A DNA stretch of 64,000 nt from Limanda limanda (Eukaryota > Chordata > Actinopteri > Pleuronectiformes > Pleuronectidae). Below the pieces are notes generated by a model. The model was not told where the DNA came from and made no database searches. It saw nothing but the letters and a program-made list of their open reading frames with translations. The translations under genes were made by a program, and so were the position numbers. This document shows, piece by piece, positions 22,990 to 34,635 of this stretch (position 1 is the stretch's first letter; every line of letters starts with the position of its first letter). Location of the stretch: NCBI RefSeq assembly GCF_963576545.1, contig NW_026870499.1:168366-232365 (forward strand), in the 5' to 3' direction.

Positions 22990-25530
22990 GGAGAGACTTG
23001 CAAGTAGGCTTTACCCCCACTAAATGGGGTAGCACGCATCGATCGGTACCATCCTTGAGCTTCTCCGACTTTCGGAAGGGTTAGGGTTAGGGTTAGGGAT
23101 GAAAGCACATAGGAGAAAGAGATATTCTTGAATAACTTTTTTTGTGAAGGTCGGAGAGACTTGGAAAGTGGTTGCATCTGGACTAATTTGGGTCCTGCGG
23201 ATCGATTGGTACCATCCCCGAGCTTGTACGACCTTCGGAAGAGGTCGACCGACGAAATTCCCCCAAATCTGAGGAGATATTCTTGAATAACTTTTTTTGT
23301 GAAGGTCGGAGAGACTTGCAAGTAGGCTCTACCCCCACTAAATGGGGTAGCGCGCATCGATCGGTACCATCCTTGAGCTTCTCCGACTTTCGGAAGGGTT
23401 AGGGTTAGGGATGAAAGCACATAGGAGAAAGAGATATTCTTGAATAACTTTTTTTGTGAAGGTCGGAGAGACTTGCAAGTAGGCTCTACCCCCACTAAAT
23501 GGGGTAGCGCGCATCGATCGGTACCATCCTTGAGCTTCTCCGACTTTCGGAAGGGTTAGGGTTAGGGATGAAAGCACATAGGAGAAAGAGATATTCTTGA
23601 ATAACTTTTTTTGTGAAGGTCGGAGAGACTTGGAAAGTGGTTGCATCTGGACTAATTTGGGTCCTGCGGATCGATTGGTACCATCCCCGAGCTTGTACGA
23701 CCTTCGGAAGAGGTCGACCGACGAAATTCCCCCAAATCTGAGGAGATATTCTTGAATAACTTTTTTTGTGAAGGTCGGAGAGACTTGCAAGTAGGCTTTA
23801 CCCCCACTAAATGGGGTAGCGCGCATCGATCGGTACCATCCTTGAGCTTCTCCGACTTTCGGAAGGGTTAGGGTTAGGGTTAGGGATGAAAGCACATAGG
23901 AGAAAGAGATATTCTTGAATAACTTTTTTTGTGAAGGTCGGAGAGACTTGGAAAGTGGTTGCATCTGGACTAATTTGGGTCCTGCGGATCGATTGGTACC
24001 ATCCCCGAGCTTGTACGACCTTCGGAAGAGGTCGACCGACGAAATTCCCCCAAATCTGAGGAGATATTCTTGAATAACTTTTTTTGTGAAGGTCGGAGAG
24101 ACTTGCAAGTAGGCTCTACCCCCACTAAATGGGGTAACGCGCATCGATCGGTACCATCCTTGAGCTTCTCCGACTTTCGGAAGGGTTAGGGTTAGGGATG
24201 AAAGCACATAGGAGAAAGAGATATTCTTGAATAACTTTTTTTGTGAAGGTCGGAGAGACTTGCAAGTAGGCTCTACCCCCACTAAATGGGGTAGCGCGCA
24301 TCGATCGGTACCATCCTTGAGCTTCTCCGACTTTCGGAAGGGTTAGGGTTAGGGTTAGGGATGAAAGCACATAGGAGAAAGAGATATTCTTGAATAACTT
24401 TTTTTGTGAAGGTCGGAGAGACTTGGAAAGTGGTTGCATCTGGACTAATTTGGGTCCTGCGGATCGATTGGTACCATCCCCGAGCTTGTACGACCTTTGG
24501 AAGAGGTCGACCGACGAAATTCCCCCAAATCTGAGGAGATATTCTTGAATAACTTTTTTTGTGAAGGTCGGAGAGACTTGCAAGTAGGCTCTACCCCCAC
24601 TAAATGGGGTTGCGCGCATCGATCGGTACCATCCTTGAGCTTCTCCGACTTTCGGAAGGGTTAGGGTTAGGGTTAGGGATGAAAGCACATAGGAGAAAGA
24701 GATATTCTTGAATAACTTTTTTTGTGAAGGTCGGAGAGACTTGCAAGTAGGCTCTACCCCCACTAAATGGGGTAGCGCGCATCGATCGGTACCATCCTTG
24801 AGCTTCTCCGACTTTCGGAAGGGTTAGGGTTAGGGTTAGGGATGAAAGCACATAGGAGAAAGAGATATTCTTGAATAACTTTTTTTGTGAAGGTCGGAGA
24901 GACTTGGAAAGTGGTTGCATCTGGACTAATTTGGGTCCTGCGGATCGATTGGTACCATCCCCGAGCTTGTACGACCTTCGGAAGAGGTCGACCGACGAAA
25001 TTCCCCCAAATCTGAGGAGATATTCTTGAATAACTTTTTTTGTGAAGGTCGGAGAGACTTGCAAGTAGGCTCTACCCCCACTAAATGGGGTTGCGCGCAT
25101 CGATCAGTACCATCCTTGAGCTTCTCCGACTTTCGGAAGGGTTAGGGTTAGGGTTAGGGATGAAAGCACATAGGAGAAAGAGATATTCTTGAATAACTTT
25201 TTTTGTGAAGGTCGGAGAGACTTGCAAGTAGGCTCTACCCCCACTAAATGGGGTAGCGCGCATCGATCGGTACCATCCTTGAGCTTCTCCGACTTTCGGA
25301 AGGGTTAGGGTTAGGGTTAGGGATGAAAGCACATAGGAGAAAGAGATATTCTTGAATAACTTTTTTTTGAAGGTCGGAGAGACTTGGAAAGTGGTTGCAT
25401 CTGGACTAATTTGGGTCCTGCGGATCGATTGGTACCATCCCCGAGCTTGTACGACCTTCGGAAGAGGTCGACCGACGAAATTCCCCCAAATCTGAGGAGA
25501 TATTCTTGAATAACTTTTTTTGTGAAGGTC

Positions 25531-25685
25531 GGAGAGACTTGCAAGTAGGCTCTACCCCCACTAAATGGGGTTGCGCGCATCGATCGGTACCATCCTTGAG
25601 CTTCTCCGACTTTCGGAAGAGGTCGACCGACGAAATTCCCCCAAATCTGAGGAGATATTCTTGAATAACTTTTTTTGTGAAGGTC
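25531..25685 (+). repeat. A/B hybrid monomer, 155 bp
   Basis: Counterpart of the hybrid at 7,162 in P copy 2 (offset 18,369), with TTTCGGAAG at the join. Confidence 0.95.
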
Positions 25686-26478
25686 GGAGAGACTTGCAAG
25701 TAGGCTTTACCCCCACTAAATGGGGTAGCGCGCATCGATCGGTACCATCCTTGAGCTTCTCCGACTTTCGGAAGGGTTAGGGTTAGGGTTAGGGATGAAA
25801 GCACATAGGAGAAAGAGATATTCTTGAATAACTTTTTTTGTGAAGGTCGGAGAGACTTGGAAAGTGGTTGCATCTGGACTAATTTGGGTCCTGCGGATCG
25901 ATTGGTACCATCCCCGAGCTTGTACGACCTTCGGAAGAGGTCGACCGACGAAATTCCCCCAAATCTGAGGAGATATTCTTGAATAACTTTTTTTGTGAAG
26001 GTCGGAGAGACTTGCAAGTAGGCTCTACCCCCACTAAATGGGGTAGCGCGCATCGATCGGTACCATCCTTGAGCTTCTCCGACTTTCGGAAGGGTTAGGG
26101 TTAGGGATGAAAGCACATAGGAGAAAGAGATATTCTTGAATAACTTTTTTTGTGAAGGTCGGAGAGACTTGCAAGTAGGCTCTACCCCCACTAAATGGGG
26201 TAGCGCGCATCGATCGGTACCATCCTTGAGCTTCTCTGACTTTCGGAAGGGTTAGGGTTAGGGTTAGGGATGAAAGCACATAGGAGAAAGAGATATTCTT
26301 GAATAACTTTTTTTGTGAAGGTCGGAGAGACTTGGAAAGTGGTTGCATCTGGACTAATTTGGGTCCTGCGGATCGATTGGTACCATCCCCGAGCTTGTAC
26401 GACCTTTGGAAGAGGTCGACCGACGAAATTCCCCCAAATCTGAGGAGATATTCTTGAATAACTTTTTTTGTGAAGGTC

Positions 26479-26641
26479 GGAGAGACTTGCAAGTAGGCTC
26501 TACCCCCACTAAATGGGGTTGCGCGCATCGATCGGTACCATCCCCGAGCTTCTCCGACTTTCGGAAGGGTTAGGGTTAGGGTTAGGGATGAAAGCACATA
26601 GGAGAAAGAGATATTCTTGAATAACTTTTTTTGTGAAGGTC
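26479..26641 (+). repeat. A2 monomer with a short B-derived patch
   Basis: Reads CATCCCCGAGCTTCTCC: the CCCC is typical of B (CATCCCCGAGCTTGTAC), while the flanks are A. The counterpart at 8,110 has the normal CATCCTTGAG. Two adjacent T-to-C changes that exactly match B suggest a short gene-conversion tract and are less well explained by independent mutation. Confidence 0.75.
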
Positions 26642-27439
26642 GGAGAGACTTGCAAGTAGGCTCTACCCCCACTAAATGGGGTAGCGCGCATCGATCGGTA
26701 CCATCCTTGAGCTTCTCCGACTTTCGGAAGGGTTAGGGTTAGGGTTAGGGATGAAAGCACATAGGAGAAAGAGATATTCTTGAATAACTTTTTTTGTGAA
26801 GGTCGGAGAGACTTGGAAAGTGGTTGCATCTGGACTAATTTGGGTCCTGCGGATCGATTGGTACCATCCCCGAGCTTGTACGACCTTCGGAAGAGGTCGA
26901 CCGACGAAATTCCCCCAAATCTGAGGAGATATTCTTGAATAACTTTTTTTGTGAAGGTCGGAGAGACTTGCAAGTAGGCTCTACCCCCACTAAATGGGGT
27001 TGCGCGCATCGATCAGTACCATCCTTGAGCTTCTCCGACTTTCGGAAGGGTTAGGGTTAGGGTTAGGGATGAAAGCACATAGGAGAAAGAGATATTCTTG
27101 AATAACTTTTTTTGTGAAGGTCGGAGAGACTTGCAAGTAGGCTCTACCCCCACTAAATGGGGTAGCGCGCATCGATCGGTACCATCCTTGAGCTTCTCCG
27201 ACTTTCGGAAGGGTTAGGGTTAGGGTTAGGGATGAAAGCACATAGGAGAAAGAGATATTCTTGAATAACTTTTTTTTGAAGGTCGGAGAGACTTGGAAAG
27301 TGGTTGCATCTGGACTAATTTGGGTCCTGCGGATCGATTGGTACCATCCCCGAGCTTGTACGACCTTCGGAAGAGGTCGACCGACGAAATTCCCCCAAAT
27401 CTGAGGAGATATTCTTGAATAACTTTTTTTGTGAAGGTC

Positions 27440-27594
27440 GGAGAGACTTGCAAGTAGGCTCTACCCCCACTAAATGGGGTTGCGCGCATCGATCGGTACC
27501 ATCCTTGAGCTTCTCCGACTTTTGGAAGAGGTCGACCGACGAAATTCCCCCAAATCTGAGGAGATATTCTTGAATAACTTTTTTTGTGAAGGTC
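27440..27594 (+). repeat. A/B hybrid monomer, 155 bp
   Basis: Counterpart of the hybrid at 9,071 in P copy 2, sharing its TTTTGGAAG variant. Confidence 0.95.
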
Positions 27595-30500
27595 GGAGAG
27601 ACTTGCAAGTAGGCTTTACCCCCACTAAATGGGGTAGCGCGCATCGATCGGTACCATCCTTGAGCTTCTCCGACTTTCGGAAGGGTTAGGGTTAGGGTTA
27701 GGGATGAAAGCACATAGGAGAAAGAGATATTCTTGAATAACTTTTTTTGTGAAGGTCGGAGAGACTTGGAAAGTGGTTGCATCTGGACTAATTTGGGTCC
27801 TGCGGATCGATTGGTACCATCCCCGAGCTTGTACGACCTTCGGAAGAGGTCGACCGACGAAATTCCCCCAAATCTGAGGAGATATTCTTGAATAACTTTT
27901 TTTGTGAAGGTCGGAGAGACTTGCAAGTAGGCTCTACCCCCACTAAATGGGGTAGCGCGCATCGATCGGTACCATCCTTGAGCTTCTCCGACTTTCGGAA
28001 GGGTTAGGGTTAGGGATGAAAGCACATAGGAGAAAGAGATATTCTTGAATAACTTTTTTTGTGAAGGTCGGAGAGACTTGCAAGTAGGCTCTACCCCCAC
28101 TAAATGGGGTAGCGCGCATCGATCGGTACCATCCTTGAGCTTCTCCGACTTTCGGAAGGGTTAGGGTTAGGGTTAGGGATGAAAGCACATAGGAGAAAGA
28201 GATATTCTTGAATAACTTTTTTTGTGAAGGTCGGAGAGACTTGGAAAGTGGTTGCATCTGGACTAATTTGGGTCCTGCGGATCGATTGGTACCATGCCCG
28301 AGCTTGTACGACCTTTGGAAGAGGTCGACCGACGAAATTCCCCCAAATCTGAGGAGATATTCTTGAATAACTTTTTTTGTGAAGGTCGGAGAGACTTGCA
28401 AGTAGGCTCTACCCCCACTAAATGGGGTTGCGCGCATCGATCGGTACCATCCTTGAGCTTCTCCGACTTTCGGAAGGGTTAGGGTTAGGGTTAGGGATGA
28501 AAGCACATAGGAGAAAGAGATATTCTTGAATAACTTTTTTTGTGAAGGTCGGAGAGACTTGCAAGTAGGCTCTACCCCCACTAAATGGGGTAGCGCGCAT
28601 CGATCGGTACCATCCTTGAGCTTCTCCGACTTTCGGAAGGGTTAGGGTTAGGGTTAGGGATGAAAGCACATAGGAGAAAGAGATATTCTTGAATAACTTT
28701 TTTTGTGAAGGTCGGAGAGACTTGGAAAGTGGTTGCATCTGGACTAATTTGGGTCCTGCGGATCGATTGGTACCATCCCCGAGCTTGTACGACCTTCGGA
28801 AGAGGTCGACCGACGAAATTCCCCCAAATCTGAGGAGATATTCTTGAATAACTTTTTTTGTGAAGGTCGGAGAGACTTGCAAGTAGGCTCTACCCCCACT
28901 AAATGGGGTTGCGCGCATCGATCAGTACCATCCTTGAGCTTCTCCGACTTTCGGAAGGGTTAGGGTTAGGGTTAGGGATGAAAGCACATAGGAGAAAGAG
29001 ATATTCTTGAATAACTTTTTTTGTGAAGGTCGGAGAGACTTGCAAGTAGGCTCTACCCCCACTAAATGGGGTAGCGCGCATCGATCGGTACCATCCTTGA
29101 GCTTCTCCGACTTTCGGAAGGGTTAGGGTTAGGGTTAGGGATGAAAGCACATAGGAGAAAGAGATATTCTTGAATAACTTTTTTTTGAAGGTCGGAGAGA
29201 CTTGGAAAGTGGTTGCATCTGGACTAATTTGGGTCCTGCGGATCGATTGGTACCATCCCCGAGCTTGTACGACCTTCGGAAGAGGTCGACCGACGAAATT
29301 CCCCCAAATCTGAGGAGATATTCTTGAATAACTTTTTTTGTGAAGGTCGGAGAGACTTGCAAGTAGGCTCTACCCCCACTAAATGGGGTTGCGCGCATCG
29401 ATCGGTACCATCCTTGAGCTTCTCCGACTTTCGGAAGGGTTAGGGTTAGGGTTAGGGATGAAAGCACATAGGAGAAAGAGATATTCTTGAATAACTTTTT
29501 TTGTGAAGGTCGGAGAGACTTGCAAGTAGGCTTTACCCCCACTAAATGGGGTAGCGCGCATCGATCGGTACCATCCTTGAGCTTCTCCGACTTTCGGAAG
29601 GGTTAGGGTTAGGGATGAAAGCACATAGGAGAAAGAGATATTCTTGAATAACTTTTTTTGTGAAGGTCGGAGAGACTTGGAAAGTGGTTGCATCTGGACT
29701 AATTTGGGTCCTGCGGATCGATTGGTACCATCCCCGAGCTTGTACGACCTTCGGAAGAGGTCGACCGACGAAATTCCCCCAAATCTGAGGAGATATTCTT
29801 GAATAACTTTTTTTGTGAAGGTCGGAGAGACTTGCAAGTAGGCTCTACCCCCACTAAATGGGGTTGCGCGCATCGATCAGTACCATCTTTGAGCTTCTCC
29901 GACTTTCGGAAGGGTTAGGGTTAGGGTTAGGGATGAAAGCACATAGGAGAAAGAGATATTCTTGAATAACTTTTTTTGTGAAGGTCGGAGAGACTTGCAA
30001 GTAGGCTCTACCCCCACTAAATGGGGTAGCGCGCATCGATCGGTACCATCCTTGAGCTTCTCCGACTTTCGGAAGGGTTAGGGTTAGGGTTAGGGATGAA
30101 AGCACATAGGAGAAAGAGATATTCTTGAATAACTTTTTTTTGAAGGTCGGAGAGACTTGGAAAGTGGTTGCATCTGGACTAATTTGGGTCCTGCGGATCG
30201 ATTGGTACCATCCCCGAGCTTGTACGACCTTCGGAAGAGGTCGACCGACGAAATTCCCCCAAATCTGAGGAGATATTCTTGAATAACTTTTTTTGTGAAG
30301 GTCGGAGAGACTTGCAAGTAGGCTCTACCCCCACTAAATGGGGTTGCGCGCATCGATCGGTACCATCCTTGAGCTTCTCCGACTTTCGGAAGGGTTAGGG
30401 TTAGGGTTAGGGATGAAAGCACATAGGAGAAAGAGATATTCTTGAATAACTTTTTTTGTGAAGGTCGGAGAGACTTGCAAGTAGGCTGTACCCCCACTAA

Positions 30501-30850
30501 ATGGGGTAGCGCGCATCGATCGGTACCATCCTTGAGCTTCTCCGACTTTCGGAAGGGTTAGGGTTAGGGTTAGGGATGAAAGCACATAGGAGAAAGAGAT
30601 ATTCTTGAATAACTTTTTTTGTGAAGGTCGGAGAGACTTGGAAAGTGGTTGCATCTGGACTAATTTGGGTCCTGCGGATCGATTGGTACCATCCCCGAGC
30701 TTGTACGACCTTCGGAAGAGGTCGACCGACGAAATTCCCCCAAATCTGAGGAGATATTCTTGAATAACTTTTTTTGTGAAGGTCGGAGAGACTTGCAAGT
30801 AGGCTCTACCCCCACTAAATGGGGTAGCGCGCATCGATCGGTACCATCCT

Positions 30851-30872
30851 TGAGCTTCTCCTCCTATGTGCT
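30851..30872. other. Left inversion junction
   Basis: Reads TGAGCTTCTC|CTCCTATGTG. The left side is A up to GAGCTTCTCC (monomer position about 76). The right side is the reverse complement of A ending at CACATAGGAG (counterpart 21,827). The two sides share at most 1 bp. It joins different positions of the monomer, so it is not a simple exchange between aligned inverted monomers. Confidence 0.9.
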
Positions 30873-33800
30873 TTCATCCCTAACCCTAACCCTAACCCTT
30901 CCGAAAGTCGGAGAAGCTCAAGGATGGTACCGATCGATGCGCGCTACCCCATTTAGTGGGGGTAGAGCCTACTTGCAAGTCTCTCCGACCTTCACAAAAA
31001 AAGTTATTCAAGAATATCTCTTTCTCCTATGTGCTTTCATCCCTAACCCTAACCCTTCCGAAAGTCGGAGAAGCTCAAGGATGGTACCGATCGATGCGCG
31101 CTACCCCATTTAGTGGGGGTAGAGCCTACTTGCAAGTCTCTCCGACCTTCACAAAAAAAGTTATTCAAGAATATCTCTTTCTCCTATGTGCTTTCATCCC
31201 TAACCCTAACCCTAACCCTTCCGAAAGTCGGAGAAGCTCAAGGATGGTACCGATCGATGCGCGCTACCCCATTTAGTGGGGGTAGAGCCTACTTGCAAGT
31301 CTCTCCGACCTTCACAAAAAAAGTTATTCAAGAATATCTCTTTCTCCTATGTGCTTTCATCCCTAACCCTAACCCTAACCCTTCCGAAAGTCGGAGAAGC
31401 TCAAAGATGGTACTGATCGATGCGCGCAACCCCATTTAGTGGGGGTAGAGCCTACTTGCAAGTCTCTCCGACCTTCACAAAAAAAGTTATTCAAGAATAT
31501 CTCCTCAGATTTGGGGGAATTTCGTCGGTCGACCTCTTCCGAAGGTCGTACAAGCTCGGGGATGGTACCAATCGATCCGCAGGACCCAAATTAGTCCAGA
31601 TGCAACCACTTTCCAAGTCTCTCCGACCTTCACAAAAAAAGTTATTCAAGAATATCTCTTTCTCCTATGTGCTTTCATCCCTAACCCTAACCCTAACCCT
31701 TCCGAAAGTCGGAGAAGCTCAAGGATGGTACCGATCGATGCGCGCTACCCCATTTAGTGGGGGTAGAGCCTACTTGCAAGTCTCTCCGACCTTCACAAAA
31801 AAAGTTATTCAAGAATATCTCTTTCTCCTATGTGCTTTCATCCCTAACCCTAACCCTTCCGAAAGTCGGAGAAGCTCAAGGATGGTACCGATCGATGCGC
31901 GCTACCCCATTTAGTGGGGGTAGAGCCTACTTGCAAGTCTCTCCGACCTTCACAAAAAAAGTTATTCAAGAATATCTCTTTCTCCTATGTGCTTTCGTCC
32001 CTAACCCTAACCCTAACCCTTCCGAAAGTCGGAGAAGCTCAAGGATGGTACCGATCGATGCGCGCTACCCCATTTAGTGGGGGTAGAGCCTACTTGCAAG
32101 TCTCTCCGACCTTCACAAAAAAAGTTATTCAAGAATATCTCTTTCTCCTATGTGCTTTCATCCCTAACCCTAACCCTAACCCTTCCGAAAGTCGGAGAAG
32201 CTCAAGGATGGTACTGATCGATGCGCGCAACCCCATTTAGTGGGGGTAGAGCCTACTTGCAAGTCTCTCCGACCTTCACAAAAAAAGTTATTCAAGAATA
32301 TCTCCTCAGATTTGGGGGAATTTCGTCGGTCGACCTCTTCCGAAGGTCGTACAAGCTCGGGGATGGTACCAATCGATCCGCAGGACCCAAATTAGTCCAG
32401 ATGCAACCACTTTCCAAGTCTCTCCGACCTTCACAAAAAAAGTTATTCAAGAATATCTCTTTCTCCTATGTGCTTTCATCCCTAACCCTAACCCTAACCC
32501 TTCCGAAAGTCGGAGAAGCTCAAGGATGGTACTGATCGATGCGCGCAACCCCATTTAGTGGGGGTAGAGCCTACTTGCAAGTCTCTCCGACCTTCACAAA
32601 AAAAGTTATTCAAGAATATCTCCTCAGATTTGGGGGAATTTCGTCGGTCGACCTCTTCCGAAGGTCGTACAAGCTCGGGGATGGTACCAATCGATCCGCA
32701 GGACCCAAATTAGTCCAGATGCAACCACTTTTCAAGTCTCTCCGACCTTCACAAAAAAAGTTATTCAAGAATATCTCTTTCTCCTATGTGCTTTCATCCC
32801 TAACCCTAACCCTAACCCTTCCAAAAGTCGGAGAAGCTCAAGGATGGTACCGATCGATGCGCGCTACCCCATTTAGTGGGGGTAGAGCCTACTTGCAAGT
32901 CTCTCCGACCTTCACAAAAAAAGTTATTCAAGAATATCTCTTTCTCCTATGTGCTTTCATCCCTAACCCTAACCCTAACCCTTCCGAAAGTCGGAGAAGC
33001 TCAAGAATGGTACCGATCGATGCGCGCAACCCCATTTAGTGGGGGTAGAGCCTACTTGCAAGTCTCTCCGACCTTCACAAAAAAAGTTATTCAAGAATAT
33101 CTCCTCAGATTTGGGGGAATTTCGTCGGTCGACCTCTTCCGAAGGTCGTACAAGCTCGGGGATGGTACCAATCGATCCGCAGGACCCAAATTAGTCCAGA
33201 TGCAACCACTTTCCAAGTCTCTCCGACCTTCACAAAAAAAGTTATTCAAGAATATCTCTTTCTCCTATGTGCTTTCATCCCTAACCCTAACCCTAACCCT
33301 TCCGAAAGTCGGAGAAGCTCAAGGATGGTACCGATCGATGCGCGCTACCCCATTTAGTGGGGGTAGAGCCTACTTGCAAGTCTCTCCGACCTTCACAAAA
33401 AAAGTTATTCAAGAATATCTCTTTCTCCTATGTGCTTTCATCCCTAACCCTAACCCTAACCCTTCCGAAAGTCGGAGAAGCTCAAGGATGGTACCGATCG
33501 ATGCGCGCTACCCCATTTAGTGGGGGTAGAGCCTACTTGCAAGTCTCTCCGACCTTCACAAAAAAAGTTATTCAAGAATATCTCCTCAGATTTGGGGGAA
33601 TTTCGTCGGTCGACCTCTTCCGAAGGTCGTACAAGCTCGGGGATGGTACCAATCGATCCGCAGGACCCAAATTAGTCCAGATGCAACCACTTTCCAAGTC
33701 TCTCCGACCTTCACAAAAAAAGTTATTCAAGAATATCTCTTTCTCCTATGTGCTTTCATCCCTAACCCTAACCCTAACCCTTCCGAAAGTCGGAGAAGCT

Positions 33801-34427
33801 CAAGGATGGTACCGATCGATGCGCGCTACCCCATTTAGTGGGGGTAGAGCCTACTTGCAAGTCTCTCCGACCTTCACAAAAAAAGTTATTCAAGAATATC
33901 TCTTTCTCCTATGTGCTTTCATCCCTAACCCTAACCCTAACCCTTCCGAAAGTCGGAGAAGCTCAAGGATGGTACCGATCGATGCGCGCAACCCCATTTA
34001 GTGGGGGTAGAGCCTACTTGCAAGTCTCTCCGACCTTCACAAAAAAAGTTATTCAAGAATATCTCCTCAGATTTGGGGGAATTTCGTCGGTCGACCTCTT
34101 CCAAAGGTCGTACAAGCTCGGGGATAGTACCAATCGATCCGCAGGACCCAAATTAGTCCAGATGCAACCACTTTCCAAGTCTCTCCGACCTTCAAAAAAA
34201 AGTTATTCAAGAATATCTCTTTCTCCTATGTGCTTTCATCCCTAACCCTAACCCTAACCCTTCCGAAAGTCGGAGAAGCTCAAGGATGGTACCGATCGAT
34301 GCGCGCTACCCCATTTAGTGGGGGTAGAGCCTACTTGCAAGTCTCTCCGACCTTCACAAAAAAAGTTATTCAAGAATATCTCTTTCTCCTATGTGCTTTC
34401 ATCCCTAACCCTAACCCTAACCCTTCC

Positions 34428-34635
34428 GGGTCCTGCGGATCGATTGGTACCATCCCCGAGCTTGTACGACCTTCGGAAGAGGTCGACCGACGAAATTCCC
34501 CCAAATCTGAGGAGATATTCTTGAATAACTTTTTTTGTGAAGGTCGGAGAGACTTGCAAGTAGGCTCTACCCCCACTAAATGGGGTTGCGCGCATCGATC
34601 GGTACCATCCTTGAGCTTCTCCGACTTTCGGACCC
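34428..34635 (+). repeat. Small flipped segment inside the inverted block, first copy
   Basis: About 205 bp (most of a B, then an A2 up to TTTCGG) read in + orientation between - strand monomers. Ends are TTCC|GGGTCC and TTTC|GGACCC: the 6 bases GGGTCC/GGACCC occur at both ends in opposite orientation, once more than in an unrearranged array. Flanking monomers stay in correct order if the segment is flipped back, so it is an in-place inversion with a 6-bp end duplication. Confidence 0.88.

Larger units (their letters stand above)
24095..29823 (+). repeat. Three copies of the 1.9-kb unit in P copy 2
   Basis: Units at 24,095-26,003, 26,004-27,912 and 27,913-29,823 correspond one to one to 5,726, 7,635 and 9,544 at offset 18,369. 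The first two carry the hybrid monomer and the third does not, as in copy 1. The tandem triplication therefore predates the 18.4-kb duplication. Confidence 0.9.
22990..30860 (+). repeat. Large segment P, copy 2, cut by an inversion breakpoint
   Basis: Second copy of 4,621-12,415, ending abruptly at 30,860 where orientation flips. Differences I found between copies are few: one TTAGGG more or less at two A monomers (9,701 versus 28,070; 11,137 versus 29,512), a B-like patch at 26,539-26,548, CCATGCCC versus CCATCCCC at about 28,295, CTGCAGATC versus CTGCGGATC at about 12,305, and AGCACGC at about 23,033. Confidence 0.88.
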
